Shown here: one piece after another, positions 27,303 to 36,251 of the stretch
Position numbering within the stretch: position 1 is the stretch's first letter
Layout: each line of letters begins with the position of its first letter
From: Siphonobacter curvatus
GTDB taxonomy: Bacteria; Bacteroidota; Bacteroidia; Cytophagales; Spirosomataceae
Direction of reading: 5' to 3'
Length of the DNA stretch: 64,000 nucleotides
NCBI RefSeq assembly: GCF_002943425.1
Contig: NZ_PTRA01000001.1
Location: forward strand, 806,001-870,000
Position numbers and translations under genes: made by a program
The notes under the pieces: model-generated
Databases searched by the model: none
Told to the model about the DNA's origin: nothing
The model's input: the letters and a program-made list of their open reading frames with translations, nothing else

Positions 27303-28742
27303 TTACTTATCCCACCAAACGGGAGTAGCATCCGTATCGGGACCCTGACGGGAAATGACCGCGTTGTAATTATCCGTGTTCAAATCACGCTCAGTTGTTG
27401 GATAACCCTGACGTAATGGAATTTGCTTGGTGTTATTAACGGCACCAGGAGCGGGTTTGAGGAAGTTGGGATAACCCGTTCTCCGCCATTCTGACCAAGC
27501 TTCGTAACCCTGCATATACAGAGCTACCCATTTTTGCGTACCAATCAGTTCAAGTGCTTTTGCATCCGAATACGCAACATTCGCGTTGGCGATGTAAGCG
27601 GTGTAGGCTGCTTCCGTATAAACACCCCATTGCTCCATCGAAGCTTTGATTGCAGCTTCATACAGGGCTTTGGCATCGCCCGTGATCCAGCCTAATTTCA
27701 CGGCTTCAGCTTGACTAAATAGTACCTGTGAATACGTAAGAACGTTTGCCGGAGCCGTAATCACCGTACGTAACGAAGCATTCGGTAAGGATACGTCAGC
27801 TGGTTTTACGCCTGGGTTCGTCAGACCATAAGGCATGCCAACGTAATCTTGTTTGCTGACCGATTTATCCGCAAATGCAGGCAAACGGGGATCCGTAAGA
27901 GGCTTGAGGTAATTTACCAGCGGCTCACTTACCGCAAAATCCAGACGACCAGACGTTACAAAGCTAGCAAACCAGGGGTTCGGGTAGGTGTCCGTATAGT
28001 TGTACCGAACGTTGTCCGAATTAGACGCCAGGGGGCCATCCTGCATCGCGGCTACGAATTCGGTTTTACCTTTAGCTGCATCTACCTTTGACAAACGCAG
28101 AGCCAAGATCATACGCAGTGAAGCCGCAAACTTTTTCCAACGTGTGGCATTACCATTCAGGATGATATCTCCTTTTACTGCCGTTCCGCCGTCAAACTGA
28201 GCAGCGGCTTCTTTCAGTTCTTTGAACAAATCCGTGTAAATGTCCTTTTGGGCATCGAAAGTAGGCGTAAAATCCTGGTTACCTTTCAACGCTTCGGAGT
28301 AAGGAATGTCGCCGAAACGATCCGTTAACACCGAAAAGAAGTAGGCACGGATAATACGGGCAACGGCAATCTGGTTCGCGTTTGAGCCGTTTGGCGTTAC
28401 TCCTGCTTTCGTCGCATCATCGGAATTTACCTTGATAATATAGTTTAGACTGACCAGCGGACCGGCGTAAAAACCATTATAACTGAAGGCAGTACCCTGA
28501 TAACGTGAGTTTTGCGTATACGTAATTTCAGACCAGTGCTGAGCGTACAGAATGGGCTGAGCATCACTGGCAGTTACGGCAGCTCCAAAGTTAACTTCTG
28601 CTCCTGAAAGCAAAGCAGCGGTACTGGCAACCGAGGCCCGGTTCGGGTCTACGTTCATGTCGCCGAAATCACTACAGGAAGAAACAAGAGCCATTAAGCC
28701 TAACAGACCAATAATGGGTTTCTTGAATGCTATTTTTTTCAT
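27303..28742 (-). CDS. SusD-like substrate-binding lipoprotein (SusD_2 type)
   Basis: A 479-residue lipoprotein counted from the ATG at 28742 (MKKIAFKKP); an in-frame upstream ATG would add 15 residues before the signal peptide. Lipobox ALVSSC (Cys near 23) is followed by SDFGDMNVDPNRAS, the typical start of the PF12771-type SusD/RagB lipoproteins. Other family segments are RIIRAYFFSVLTDRFGDIPYSEAL (about 128-151) and a C-terminal YMQGYEAWSEWRRTGYPNF (about 420-438). It works with the SusC-like transporter encoded 83 bases upstream. No enzyme is encoded beside the pair, so the ligand is unknown. Confidence 0.94.
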   Translation of the reverse strand: MKKIAFKKPIIGLLGLMALVSSCSDFGDMNVDPNRASVASTAALLSGAEVNFGAAVTASDAQPILYAQHWSEITYTQNSRYQGTAFSYNGFYAGPLVSLNYIIKVNSDDATKAGVTPNGSNANQIAVARIIRAYFFSVLTDRFGDIPYSEALKGNQDFTPTFDAQKDIYTDLFKELKEAAAQFDGGTAVKGDIILNGNATRWKKFAASLRMILALRLSKVDAAKGKTEFVAAMQDGPLASNSDNVRYNYTDTYPNPWFASFVTSGRLDFAVSEPLVNYLKPLTDPRLPAFADKSVSKQDYVGMPYGLTNPGVKPADVSLPNASLRTVITAPANVLTYSQVLFSQAEAVKLGWITGDAKALYEAAIKASMEQWGVYTEAAYTAYIANANVAYSDAKALELIGTQKWVALYMQGYEAWSEWRRTGYPNFLKPAPGAVNNTKQIPLRQGYPTTERDLNTDNYNAVISRQGPDTDATPVWWDK

Positions 28743-28825
28743 GCTTATGTTTTGGTCAAAAAGAGAAGGAGTAGCCCTGAACGGCACCTGCTTTTCAGGG
28801 CTCTCTTTACCTTTAAATGCTATGA

Positions 28826-31800
28826 TTAAAGTCCAAATTTCACGTTGAAACCAACCGAACGAACGGGGATTTGCTGACCACCTTCGCCCCAGAACGTTTG
28901 CGTTTCAGAAGGATCGATACCGCCACCCACTTTGCTGTAAATCAGGAAAGGGTTACGAACCATGAATGCCACATAAGCCGTTTTGAAAGGCGTATTGCGA
29001 ATCCAGGCTACGGGCAGGTTATAACCTAAGTTTACTTCCCGCAGTTTCACGTACGTTTTGTCGAAGATCCAGTTTTCGTTCAGATCGAACAGACGGCTTT
29101 CGTACAGAGTCTGAGCGTCGGCGTAAGTCGTGTTAGCTGAACCATCGGCGTATACGGAGTTCGGGAACAGTACACCACCACCATTCGCCGGATCATCCCG
29201 TTTCGGATTTCCTTTGTCGTTCAGACCAGCCGTTTCAGCACTTAAACCTGAACCTGCCGAGAACATACGGGTTGTGGAGTAAAACTTGCCACCCAGTAAC
29301 CAGTCAATGTTGAAACGCAGCGTAACGCCTTTATAGTTGAACGTACTCAGGAAGCCCCCTTTCATTTTAGGTAATACGGTAGCTAAATCCTGACCCGCAG
29401 TTGAAAGCGGTAAGCCATTGGCGTCTACGATAATTTTTCCATTGTTAGGGTTATCAATTTTGTTACCATTACCATCAACTGCCTGATAACGTTGGAATTG
29501 ACGACCTACGATGGTTCCCCAATCAGAGCCCGCACGAGCGATGAACCCTAAGCTAGTACCGCCGAAACGAGGTACACCGTTGAAAAGTGAGTTCTGAAGC
29601 AGGTCATACGTTTTCAAACCAGCGGCGAGTTCAACCACTTTTGATCGGCTACGATCTAAGTTAATGTCAAAATCCCAGGTAAAGTCTTTCGTTTTAACGG
29701 GTACGGCATTGATGTGCAATTCCATACCTTCGGAACGAATGTTACCGGCGTTAACCAGAGCCGTGTTGTATCCACTAGAACCCGGTACGGCCAGGGGCAG
29801 AATCTGGTTGGTATTATCCTGACGGTATACCGTGAATTCCAAACCAATCCGGTTGTTCAGGAATTTCAAGTCGATACCACCTTCGTAACCACTTGACAGA
29901 CCTGGTTTCAGACTCTGGTTCGGTAATTGCGTAGGGATGGATTGCGTGGTGTTGCTACCATATTTTACGCCCGTGTTGAAAACGGTATAAATTTGATAGG
30001 GATCTAAGTCAGAACCCACCTGAGCAAATGAACCGCGGATTTTACCGTACGAGAGGATGCGTTTATTCTGCAGGAACTCCGAGAAAATCAAACCAGCCGT
30101 AACGGATGGGTAGAAGTACGAGTTGTTGTTTACGGGCAGCGTAGAAGACCAGTCGTTACGAGCCGTCGCTTCAATGAATAACAGATCGTTATAATCGAAA
30201 CTTACAAAACCGTACACGCTTCGTACTTCTCTGCGGGCGTTGTAGTTCGTGAACGTTCCTGGTGTCGCCGAGTTAACAATGTTGTAGTAGTTCGGGATCG
30301 AAAGACCACCATTGGTGTTCATTGCTACGTAATCACGCGTATTCTTCCGAATGTTACCACCTGCATTGGCGTTCAGTGTAAACTTGCCAAACTTCTTGTT
30401 GTACGAAAGCAATGCTTCGTAGTTGTCTTCCCGACGGCTATCATTGGAGGTACCGTAGTAAGCCGTGTTTTTCGTATTAGAGGCTACCCGGCTATCGAAA
30501 TAGCGATTGAGGAAGTCGCGACGAGCTACTACAGAAACACTCAAATCATCCGTAAACTTGTACGTCAGACCAAAATCACCAAAGAGACGTTCGTTTTTCT
30601 CATTGCTGATGTTTTGATAAACCTGCGTATACGGGTTATCCCAGTACAGTGGTGTCGTATTTTCTGGACCTGTAATGTTCCAGCTACGGTAGGTTCCATC
30701 GGGGTTTCTGTACGTACGCAGTTGCGTCATGTCCAGCTGACGCTGGAACCACTGGTTGAATGAACCAATAGTTTGGTTTTGTCCACCGTATCCATCCGAA
30801 GGACGGTTACGCGTTTTCTCCGTGGAGTAGTTAACGTTCAGGTTAGCCGTGAACTTAGGGGTAATGTTGACACCTAATTTACCAGAAAGGTAATCACGGT
30901 GCTGCTGGCTGTTCGGAATGGTACCTTTTACGTTGTAATTCGTGTAAGATACCCGAGCATTAAAGAGTTCACTCGACTTGCTGATGGCTACGTTGGTGTT
31001 GACCGTTGCACCCGTCTGGAAGAAACTGCGAACGTTATTAGGCTGTGGTGAGAAAGGAACTTCTTTACCAAAATCCGGATCAGAAGGAATCCAGGAATAC
31101 CAGGGACGGTACAGCGAACCATCCATCCGGGGACCCCAGCTTTCATCAGCCGAGTAATCAATCGTTTTCTGTCCGTTAAAGGCAGCCCAGCTGGCGGGGT
31201 GAATCGCAGGATTGTATTCGAACGTACCGAATTCCTGAGAATAACCACCACCGTACTCGTTTTGATACTTAGGCAATAAAGAAACGTTATCGAAGGTCGT
31301 ACTGTGGTTTACATCAATACCCAAACCTTGCTGATTCTTACCCTTTTTCGTCGTAATAACCACCACCCCGGCAGAAGCCCGGTTTCCGTACAGAGCGGAA
31401 GCTGCGGGGCCTTTCAGTACGTTCAGTGACTCTACGTCGTCCATGTTGACGAAGTTCACATCCGTAACCGTACCGTCCACTACGTATAAAGGATCGCCAC
31501 CCGTTAGTGAGTTCACGCCACGAATCCGGATGCTAGGTGTACCGAATTTAGCACCTGATTGGCTAAATACTTGTACCCCAGCTACTTTACCCGCTAAGGC
31601 GTCCGCTACGTTGTTGTTCCGGGCAATGGCCAAGTTGGCTCCCTTTACTTCCTGTACGGCGGAGTTAATGGCCTTCTTTTCGCGACCAATGTTCAAAGCC
31701 GTAACGACTACTTCCTGAAGATCGTCATTGGTGACTTGCAGTACTACGTTTACTTCCGTACGATTATCAACGCCCACTTCTTGTCTAACAAAACCGATAG

Positions 31801-32023
31801 ACGTGAAAACTAACGTAGCATTAGCTCCTACGTTCAGTTTGTACTCTCCATTAGCGTTCGTGGAAATACCCCGGTTAGTGCCTTTAAGCGTTACGTTGAC
31901 TCCGGGAATGGGAGAACCGTCATCACTGGAGGTGACCTTACCAATCACCACACGATCCTGTCCGTACGCATGCATAACAAGCGTACTGAGCAACATAACT
32001 GTTGCCAGTAGAATTTTTCTCAT
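28826..32023 (-). CDS. SusC/RagA-family TonB-linked outer-membrane transporter
   Basis: A 1065-residue protein. Signal peptide 1 to about 21 (MHAYGQ), carboxypeptidase-regulatory-like domain (about 25-100, IGKVTSSDDGSPIPGVNV), a TonB-box region (LQEVVVTALNIGREKKAI, about 102-119), plug (DPLYVVDGTVTDV, NVLKGPAASALYGNRASAGVVVITTKKGK), and a barrel ending VGFNVKFGL. It has the TALNIGREKK variant instead of GYGTQKK, so it is a different SusC subgroup from the one at 1.8 kb. First gene of a two-gene operon with the SusD-like lipoprotein. Confidence 0.95.
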   Translation of the reverse strand: MRKILLATVMLLSTLVMHAYGQDRVVIGKVTSSDDGSPIPGVNVTLKGTNRGISTNANGEYKLNVGANATLVFTSIGFVRQEVGVDNRTEVNVVLQVTNDDLQEVVVTALNIGREKKAINSAVQEVKGANLAIARNNNVADALAGKVAGVQVFSQSGAKFGTPSIRIRGVNSLTGGDPLYVVDGTVTDVNFVNMDDVESLNVLKGPAASALYGNRASAGVVVITTKKGKNQQGLGIDVNHSTTFDNVSLLPKYQNEYGGGYSQEFGTFEYNPAIHPASWAAFNGQKTIDYSADESWGPRMDGSLYRPWYSWIPSDPDFGKEVPFSPQPNNVRSFFQTGATVNTNVAISKSSELFNARVSYTNYNVKGTIPNSQQHRDYLSGKLGVNITPKFTANLNVNYSTEKTRNRPSDGYGGQNQTIGSFNQWFQRQLDMTQLRTYRNPDGTYRSWNITGPENTTPLYWDNPYTQVYQNISNEKNERLFGDFGLTYKFTDDLSVSVVARRDFLNRYFDSRVASNTKNTAYYGTSNDSRREDNYEALLSYNKKFGKFTLNANAGGNIRKNTRDYVAMNTNGGLSIPNYYNIVNSATPGTFTNYNARREVRSVYGFVSFDYNDLLFIEATARNDWSSTLPVNNNSYFYPSVTAGLIFSEFLQNKRILSYGKIRGSFAQVGSDLDPYQIYTVFNTGVKYGSNTTQSIPTQLPNQSLKPGLSSGYEGGIDLKFLNNRIGLEFTVYRQDNTNQILPLAVPGSSGYNTALVNAGNIRSEGMELHINAVPVKTKDFTWDFDINLDRSRSKVVELAAGLKTYDLLQNSLFNGVPRFGGTSLGFIARAGSDWGTIVGRQFQRYQAVDGNGNKIDNPNNGKIIVDANGLPLSTAGQDLATVLPKMKGGFLSTFNYKGVTLRFNIDWLLGGKFYSTTRMFSAGSGLSAETAGLNDKGNPKRDDPANGGGVLFPNSVYADGSANTTYADAQTLYESRLFDLNENWIFDKTYVKLREVNLGYNLPVAWIRNTPFKTAYVAFMVRNPFLIYSKVGGGIDPSETQTFWGEGGQQIPVRSVGFNVKFGL

Positions 32024-32067
32024 TTGTTTTGGTTAAGGAGTTAGGGATTTATGTTAAATCCTGTCTA

Positions 32068-32099
32068 CAAACATAATATAATATTTGCATTCTTTCAAA
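32068..32099 (-). promoter_or_regulatory. Near-consensus promoter of the second susCD operon
   Basis: On the minus strand: TTTG (32096-32099), 20-base spacer, TATGTTTG (32068-32075). Both boxes match the Bacteroidota consensus exactly. Leader about 37-45 bases. Confidence 0.75.
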
Positions 32100-32367
32100 A
32101 CGTAAAATTTATTGTAAGGTCAAGGTTTGAAGTATTTTTAAAATAATCCCCTGTTTTTTGTGAAGATTACAAAACAAAAGAGTCCTCTTTAGTAATATGT
32201 ACAAAAAAAATAGAATAAACGGTTTTGAAATTTTCTGTGGTCTTCCAAAAGCTTAAATAGGATAATTTCAGTATTTGACTTTTATACAAGATAAAATGAA
32301 GGTATACGTCAGATAGTGAACACCTTAGACTGCAAGCCTGCATACATCTATTAACCCACAGTAACGA

Positions 32368-32414
32368 GAAAGAGCCAAGGCCGGATGAGGATTTCATCTG
32401 GCCTTGGCTCTTTC
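32368..32414 (-). terminator. Terminator of the lutBC-like operon
   Basis: Fifteen-bp perfect outer stem GAAAGAGCCAAGGCC / GGCCTTGGCTCTTTC with an inner GATGA/TCATC stem, 16 bases after the lutC stop. The stretch from about 32100 to 32367 is AT-rich and I see no gene in it. Confidence 0.8.
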
Positions 32415-32429
32415 TGGAAATAAAAACCT

Positions 32430-33017
32430 TTAAGCGATAATAAACACCACCAAACTCCGGGCCCCGTGTGCCCCTACCACCAGCGACTGCTCAATGTCAG
32501 CGGTTTTGGACGGACCAGCGATAAAGGTGCCAAAACCCGTCTCATCGACCTGAATCCGTCGGTAGGCTTCGTGCATATTAGGAACAATCGTTTCAGCCCG
32601 AATGATCAGTACTAAATGCTGCGTAATAAAGGGCAAGGCCCGATGCCGCATTTCCTGTTCCGTTACCCAGATAGCTCCATTTTCGGCCACACCGTATCGC
32701 CCTGGGATCACGGCAAGTTCAATAGCTTCCAGTTCGTGGGGATCGCTTACCTCAAGATCTGCGTTGCCCAGGTCAGCTAACTCGGGTAACGTTATAGCTA
32801 TACGAGTCAAATCTGGGTAAATCTCTTTTAAACGTTCAGCAACCCTGGCCAGATCCGGTACTACTTCCACGGTGCCGCCAATCATTTGCAGCGTTTGCTG
32901 ATACTGAGCCAGCACATCCGGATAATTCGATTCGAAGGTATACACGGATGGTAGCGGCAATAAATCGGGTTTATTCGCCCGAATGGCCTGTAATATGGTT
33001 TCTCGACTCGAGGACAT
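32430..33017 (-). CDS. lutC: LutC/YkgG-family (LUD domain) lactate-utilisation protein
   Basis: A 195-residue protein counted from ATG 33017 (MSSSRETILQAIRANK), the usual start for the family. A longer reading from 33110 would run through the stop region of the upstream gene and was rejected. LUD-domain motifs include AENGAIWVTEQE (about 107-118) and the C-terminal FIAGPSKTADIEQSLVVGAHG (about 162-182). LutC is the third subunit of the LutABC L-lactate oxidase system that converts L-lactate to pyruvate. It follows lutB by 13 bases. Here the likely lactate source is the rhamnose pathway encoded a few kb to the right. Confidence 0.9.
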   Translation of the reverse strand: MSSSRETILQAIRANKPDLLPLPSVYTFESNYPDVLAQYQQTLQMIGGTVEVVPDLARVAERLKEIYPDLTRIAITLPELADLGNADLEVSDPHELEAIELAVIPGRYGVAENGAIWVTEQEMRHRALPFITQHLVLIIRAETIVPNMHEAYRRIQVDETGFGTFIAGPSKTADIEQSLVVGAHGARSLVVFIIA

Positions 33018-33030
33018 GGCTAACAATGTT

Positions 33031-34404
33031 TTATTTACGATTCTTCTCCCACCACTGCCGGAAACTGTCTTTAGGAGCATCGGGCAATTCGCGGTGAATA
33101 CTCCAGGCATTCAGCGGATTGTTGGCCGCCCAGGGAGCAATCCGTAAGGCCGTACGAGCCGCGTTGAAACTCAGTTTAAATAAGGTAGGAGAGGCCAGTA
33201 CCTTCGAAGCCAGTTGTAAGCTGGTTTTTTTGATGCCGCCCACGTAGCCTTCCTGAGCCAGTACCTGCCGCCATTTATAAAGCTGGTCATGAATATCGAT
33301 TTTCACCGGACACACATTCGAACAACTGCCGCAGAGGGTACTGGCGAAAGGCAGATCCGCATTTTTCCGCATATCCAGATTCGGAGCCAGGATTGAGCCA
33401 ATCGGTCCTGCCACGGCGTTGTGATAACTATGACCGCCACTTCGCCGGTATACGGGGCAGGTGTTCATGCACGCTCCACAGCGAATGCACTTGAGGGAAT
33501 TCCGGAAATCGGGTCGGCCTAACTGCGTAGTACGGCCATTATCAACAATGACAATGTGCATCTCCTGACCGGGCCGGGGCCGGTGAAAGTGACTGGAATA
33601 GGCCGTTACGGGTTGTCCGGTTGCACTACGGGTCAGTAAGCGGAGAAACACGCCCAAATGATCAGCTCGCGGAATGATTTTCTCGAAGCCCATACTGGCA
33701 ATGTGAATCTCGGCCAGGTGAGCCCCCATGTCTGCATTACCTTCATTGGTACAGACCACAAAACCACCCGTTTCGGCAATGGCGAAGTTGACGCCCGTCA
33801 GGGCTGCCCGTCGGGTCAAAAAGGTTTCGCGGAGGTGTTGCCGGGCTGCTTCCGTGAGGTACTGCGGATCGGTTGCTCCTTTTTCCGTACCCAGGTGCTC
33901 GTGGAAGGTATCTCCCACGTCCGATTTCTTCAGGTGGATGGCCGGGAGTACAATATGGCTAGGCGGTTCTTGCCGAAGCTGTACAATGCGTTCACCCAAA
34001 TCCGTATCGATCACTTCAATACCCTTGCTCCGGAGAAAGTCGTTGAGGTGACATTCTTCGGTGAGCATGGACTTGGATTTAATCATCCGGTCAATGCCCT
34101 TTTTATGGAGTAGCGACCAAACAATCTCATTATGTTCCTGAGCATTCGCGGCCCAATGTACCGTGATACCGTTTTCCTGAGCCTTACGTTCAAAGTTTTC
34201 CAGCAGGGTATCCAGGTTCGATAAAACGTGGTGCTTGATTTGCGACGCTGCTTCCCGTAAAGCTTCCCATTCGGGTAATTGCATGGCCGCCCGGTCGCGT
34301 TTCTGGCGTACCCACCACAGGGTTTCGTCGTGCCAGTCTACCCGGGGCTCGTCTCTATTGAATACTTCCGAGGCGGCAGCGTGATCAAGTGTATGCGGAC
34401 TCAT
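33031..34404 (-). CDS. lutB: LutB/YkgF-family iron-sulfur lactate-utilisation protein
   Basis: A 457-residue protein: an N-terminal LUD domain (about 70-290, with FAIAETGGFVVCTNEGNAD) and a ferredoxin-like segment with two 4Fe-4S motifs, CIRCGACMNTCPVYR (about 303-317) and CGSCSNVCPVKI (about 353-364). It forms the electron-transfer core of the LutABC complex. lutC lies directly downstream. lutA, normally the first gene of the operon, lies 1 kb to the right in the same orientation but beyond an opposite-strand gene, so lutBC must start from its own promoter. Confidence 0.93.
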   Translation of the reverse strand: MSPHTLDHAAASEVFNRDEPRVDWHDETLWWVRQKRDRAAMQLPEWEALREAASQIKHHVLSNLDTLLENFERKAQENGITVHWAANAQEHNEIVWSLLHKKGIDRMIKSKSMLTEECHLNDFLRSKGIEVIDTDLGERIVQLRQEPPSHIVLPAIHLKKSDVGDTFHEHLGTEKGATDPQYLTEAARQHLRETFLTRRAALTGVNFAIAETGGFVVCTNEGNADMGAHLAEIHIASMGFEKIIPRADHLGVFLRLLTRSATGQPVTAYSSHFHRPRPGQEMHIVIVDNGRTTQLGRPDFRNSLKCIRCGACMNTCPVYRRSGGHSYHNAVAGPIGSILAPNLDMRKNADLPFASTLCGSCSNVCPVKIDIHDQLYKWRQVLAQEGYVGGIKKTSLQLASKVLASPTLFKLSFNAARTALRIAPWAANNPLNAWSIHRELPDAPKDSFRQWWEKNRK

Positions 34405-34985
34405 GGCGTTGATGTTAGATTACTGGAAGAAGAAGATCTTCTTCGTTTCATACTATTATATACTTAAACTAAAAACAGTTTAAGCATTCCAATGAAGCTT
34501 TCTTTTTCAGTACATCCAGTTGTAGGAATTTAATTTTTCCCAGAATGTAAAGCAAGGGCTTGATTTCTTGTTCCTAAGAACAGATGGGGCTTAAACCATT
34601 AGAAAAATACGTATAAAGCGTATTTAGTAAAATTTATGAAGCTCAAAAATCCATTATACAAAGCTTTTTTAAAGTTTTCTTCTGATAATCATTAGAACTT
34701 TTCTAAGTCGAACCTTTTAGTGCGAAGCTTTTTTTACTCAACTACTCCAAAAAACGGTAAAAAAACCATTGGACTTTTTAAACAACTTTCGGCACTAAAA
34801 ATAGAAATGTTGTATTATTCTAAGTTTATGGTGGCACCGTAAGAGGAACTTTTCGGATTTAACATTTAGGTAATTGACTCATAATCAAACTATGTGCACC
34901 TTTGTATCACCCAAACGGCAAAACACAATCAAAAAGCTGTTTGCACTTGTTTTGTATTTTTCCCATTTGAAAAACATATCATCCC
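34405..34985 (+). other. AT-rich divergent intergenic region with two palindromes near lutB
   Basis: A 580-base stretch without a credible gene. Next to lutB are a 16-base palindrome GAAGAAGATCTTCTTC (34429-34444) and an inverted repeat CTTAAACT-N6-AGTTTAAG (34463-34484), both candidate operators for lutBC. The middle is strongly AT-rich. The right end holds a promoter for the small secreted protein. Confidence 0.5.
34873..34904 (+). promoter_or_regulatory. Promoter of the small secreted protein gene
   Basis: ATTG (34873-34876), 20-base spacer, CACCTTTG (34897-34904). One mismatch in each box. Leader about 75 bases. Confidence 0.5.
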
Positions 34986-35375
34986 ATGAAAAAGTCCATC
35001 AACTTCATCCTTGCAGCCTTCGTGGCTTTTAGTAGTGTAGCTTTCAACGCCACTGCTACCGTAAATTCTGATCCTGCGAAAGAAACGGTAAAAGCAAATC
35101 CGTACAACGCACAACTGGCTCAGGATTCTCAACTGCGTTTCCAATTGACGTTCCAAAATCCTGATAAAAAGAAATTGACGATTGCTATCAAGGATAAGGA
35201 AAACACGACGCTGTTCACTGAAACGACTACTAACGAAAACTACCTGCGTCTGTTCGATCTTTCGACCTTAGGCGATGGTAAATACACGTTCGAAGTATTG
35301 GGTGGCAAAAATCGCTACACGCAATCATTCGAAATCGCTACGCAAACGAACCGTACGGTTTTAGCTCGTAACTAA
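34986..35375 (+). CDS. Small secreted beta-sandwich protein
   Basis: A 129-residue protein with a signal peptide (about 1-24, ending NATAT) and no membrane segment. The mature part reads as a small Ig/DUF3244-like fold: LTIAIKDKENTTLFTETTTNENYLRLFDLSTLGDGKYTFEV (about 59-100) has the pattern of proteins that end in Gly-x-Tyr-x-Phe strands. Exported, function unknown. It has its own promoter and a strong terminator and sits alone between lutB and lutA, which it separates. Asn/Lys-rich composition and abundance of small exported residues suggest high expression, but that is a guess. Confidence 0.75.
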   Translation: MKKSINFILAAFVAFSSVAFNATATVNSDPAKETVKANPYNAQLAQDSQLRFQLTFQNPDKKKLTIAIKDKENTTLFTETTTNENYLRLFDLSTLGDGKYTFEVLGGKNRYTQSFEIATQTNRTVLARN

Positions 35376-35397
35376 TTAGAATCCCCCATTTTTTGCA

Positions 35398-35436
35398 GCG
35401 TCCCGTAAGCCATGGCTTACGGGACGCCTTTTTTTA
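35398..35436 (+). terminator. Terminator of the small secreted gene, touching the lutA stop
   Basis: A perfect 15-bp inverted repeat without spacer (GCGTCCCGTAAGCCA and its complement) followed by CTTTTTTTA. The T-run supplies the lutA stop codon on the other strand. Confidence 0.9.
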
Positions 35437-36171
35437 TTCCTGGGCGTTCAGAATTTCGGCGATGTGTACAATCCGAACCGGACTTTTCTGGCGTTTCAGA
35501 ATACCCTCCAGGTGCATCAGGCACGACATGTCGCCCGCCGTAATGTATTCAGCTCCGTGGCGTTGGTGATCGGCCACGCGATCTTTCCCCATTTTCGAGG
35601 AAATCGATTCTTCACTGACGGCGAACGTACCGCCAAAACCACAGCACTCGTCCTTACGGTCCAGCTCAACCAGTTGCAGGTCTTTTACCATGCCGAGCAG
35701 TTTGCCGGGTTTGGAAAAAGCCGGGCAGTTCAATTCGCTCATCTGCGAGGTTTTCAGTCCCCGCTGGCCGTGGCAGCTTTGGTGCACGCCCACCTTATGC
35801 GGAAAGCGGGCTTCCAGTTTTTCGACCTTCAGTATGTCCGTCAAAAATTCCGTGAGTTCGTACACCCGATGCCGGATTGTATCCGCCAGCGACTGATTTT
35901 CAGGATAGTGTAAATGCTCCTTCACGTGCAGTACGCAGGAACCGGAAGGAGCTACGATGTAATCGTACCCCGTAAAATTGCGTACGAAATTGGCGTCGCA
36001 ACCGCCGTTGAGGTGGGCAAAGCCCGAGTTGGCCATGGGCTGCCCGCAACAGGTCTGATTACGGGGAAAATCTACTTCACAACCAAATTTCTCGAGTAAT
36101 TCCAGGGTAGCAACGGCTACCTTCGGATAAAATTGATCGACGTAGCAGGGAACAAAAAGAGCAACTTTCAT
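35434..36171 (-). CDS. lutA: LutA/YkgE-family (CCG-domain) lactate-utilisation protein
   Basis: A 245-residue cytoplasmic protein with two cysteine-rich CCG domains: NQTCCGQPMANSG (about 38-50) and KDECCGFGGTFAVSEE (about 176-191). It belongs to the heterodisulfide-reductase-subunit-like family and is the first component of LutABC. It lies 80 bases beyond the rhamnulokinase gene on the same strand, so in this genome lutA is attached to the rhamnose operon instead of to lutBC. That position fits a pathway in which rhamnose breakdown delivers L-lactate. Confidence 0.92.
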   Translation of the reverse strand: MKVALFVPCYVDQFYPKVAVATLELLEKFGCEVDFPRNQTCCGQPMANSGFAHLNGGCDANFVRNFTGYDYIVAPSGSCVLHVKEHLHYPENQSLADTIRHRVYELTEFLTDILKVEKLEARFPHKVGVHQSCHGQRGLKTSQMSELNCPAFSKPGKLLGMVKDLQLVELDRKDECCGFGGTFAVSEESISSKMGKDRVADHQRHGAEYITAGDMSCLMHLEGILKRQKSPVRIVHIAEILNAQE

Positions 36172-36251
36172 CAGCTTTGAGCTTGTCGCTATTGGCTGTG
36201 TACTCGGGTTTCTGCTTTCGGATCAGCGAAAAGCGGACGGCCAATAACGAT

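Noticed and set aside
32167-32397. 76-aa minus-strand frame after lutC
   Set aside because: It begins in AT-rich spacer and its reading overlaps a strong terminator hairpin; composition does not look protein-coding.
33018-33110. N-terminal extension of LutC
   Set aside because: It overlaps the end of lutB; LUD proteins of this type start at the MSSSRETIL methionine.
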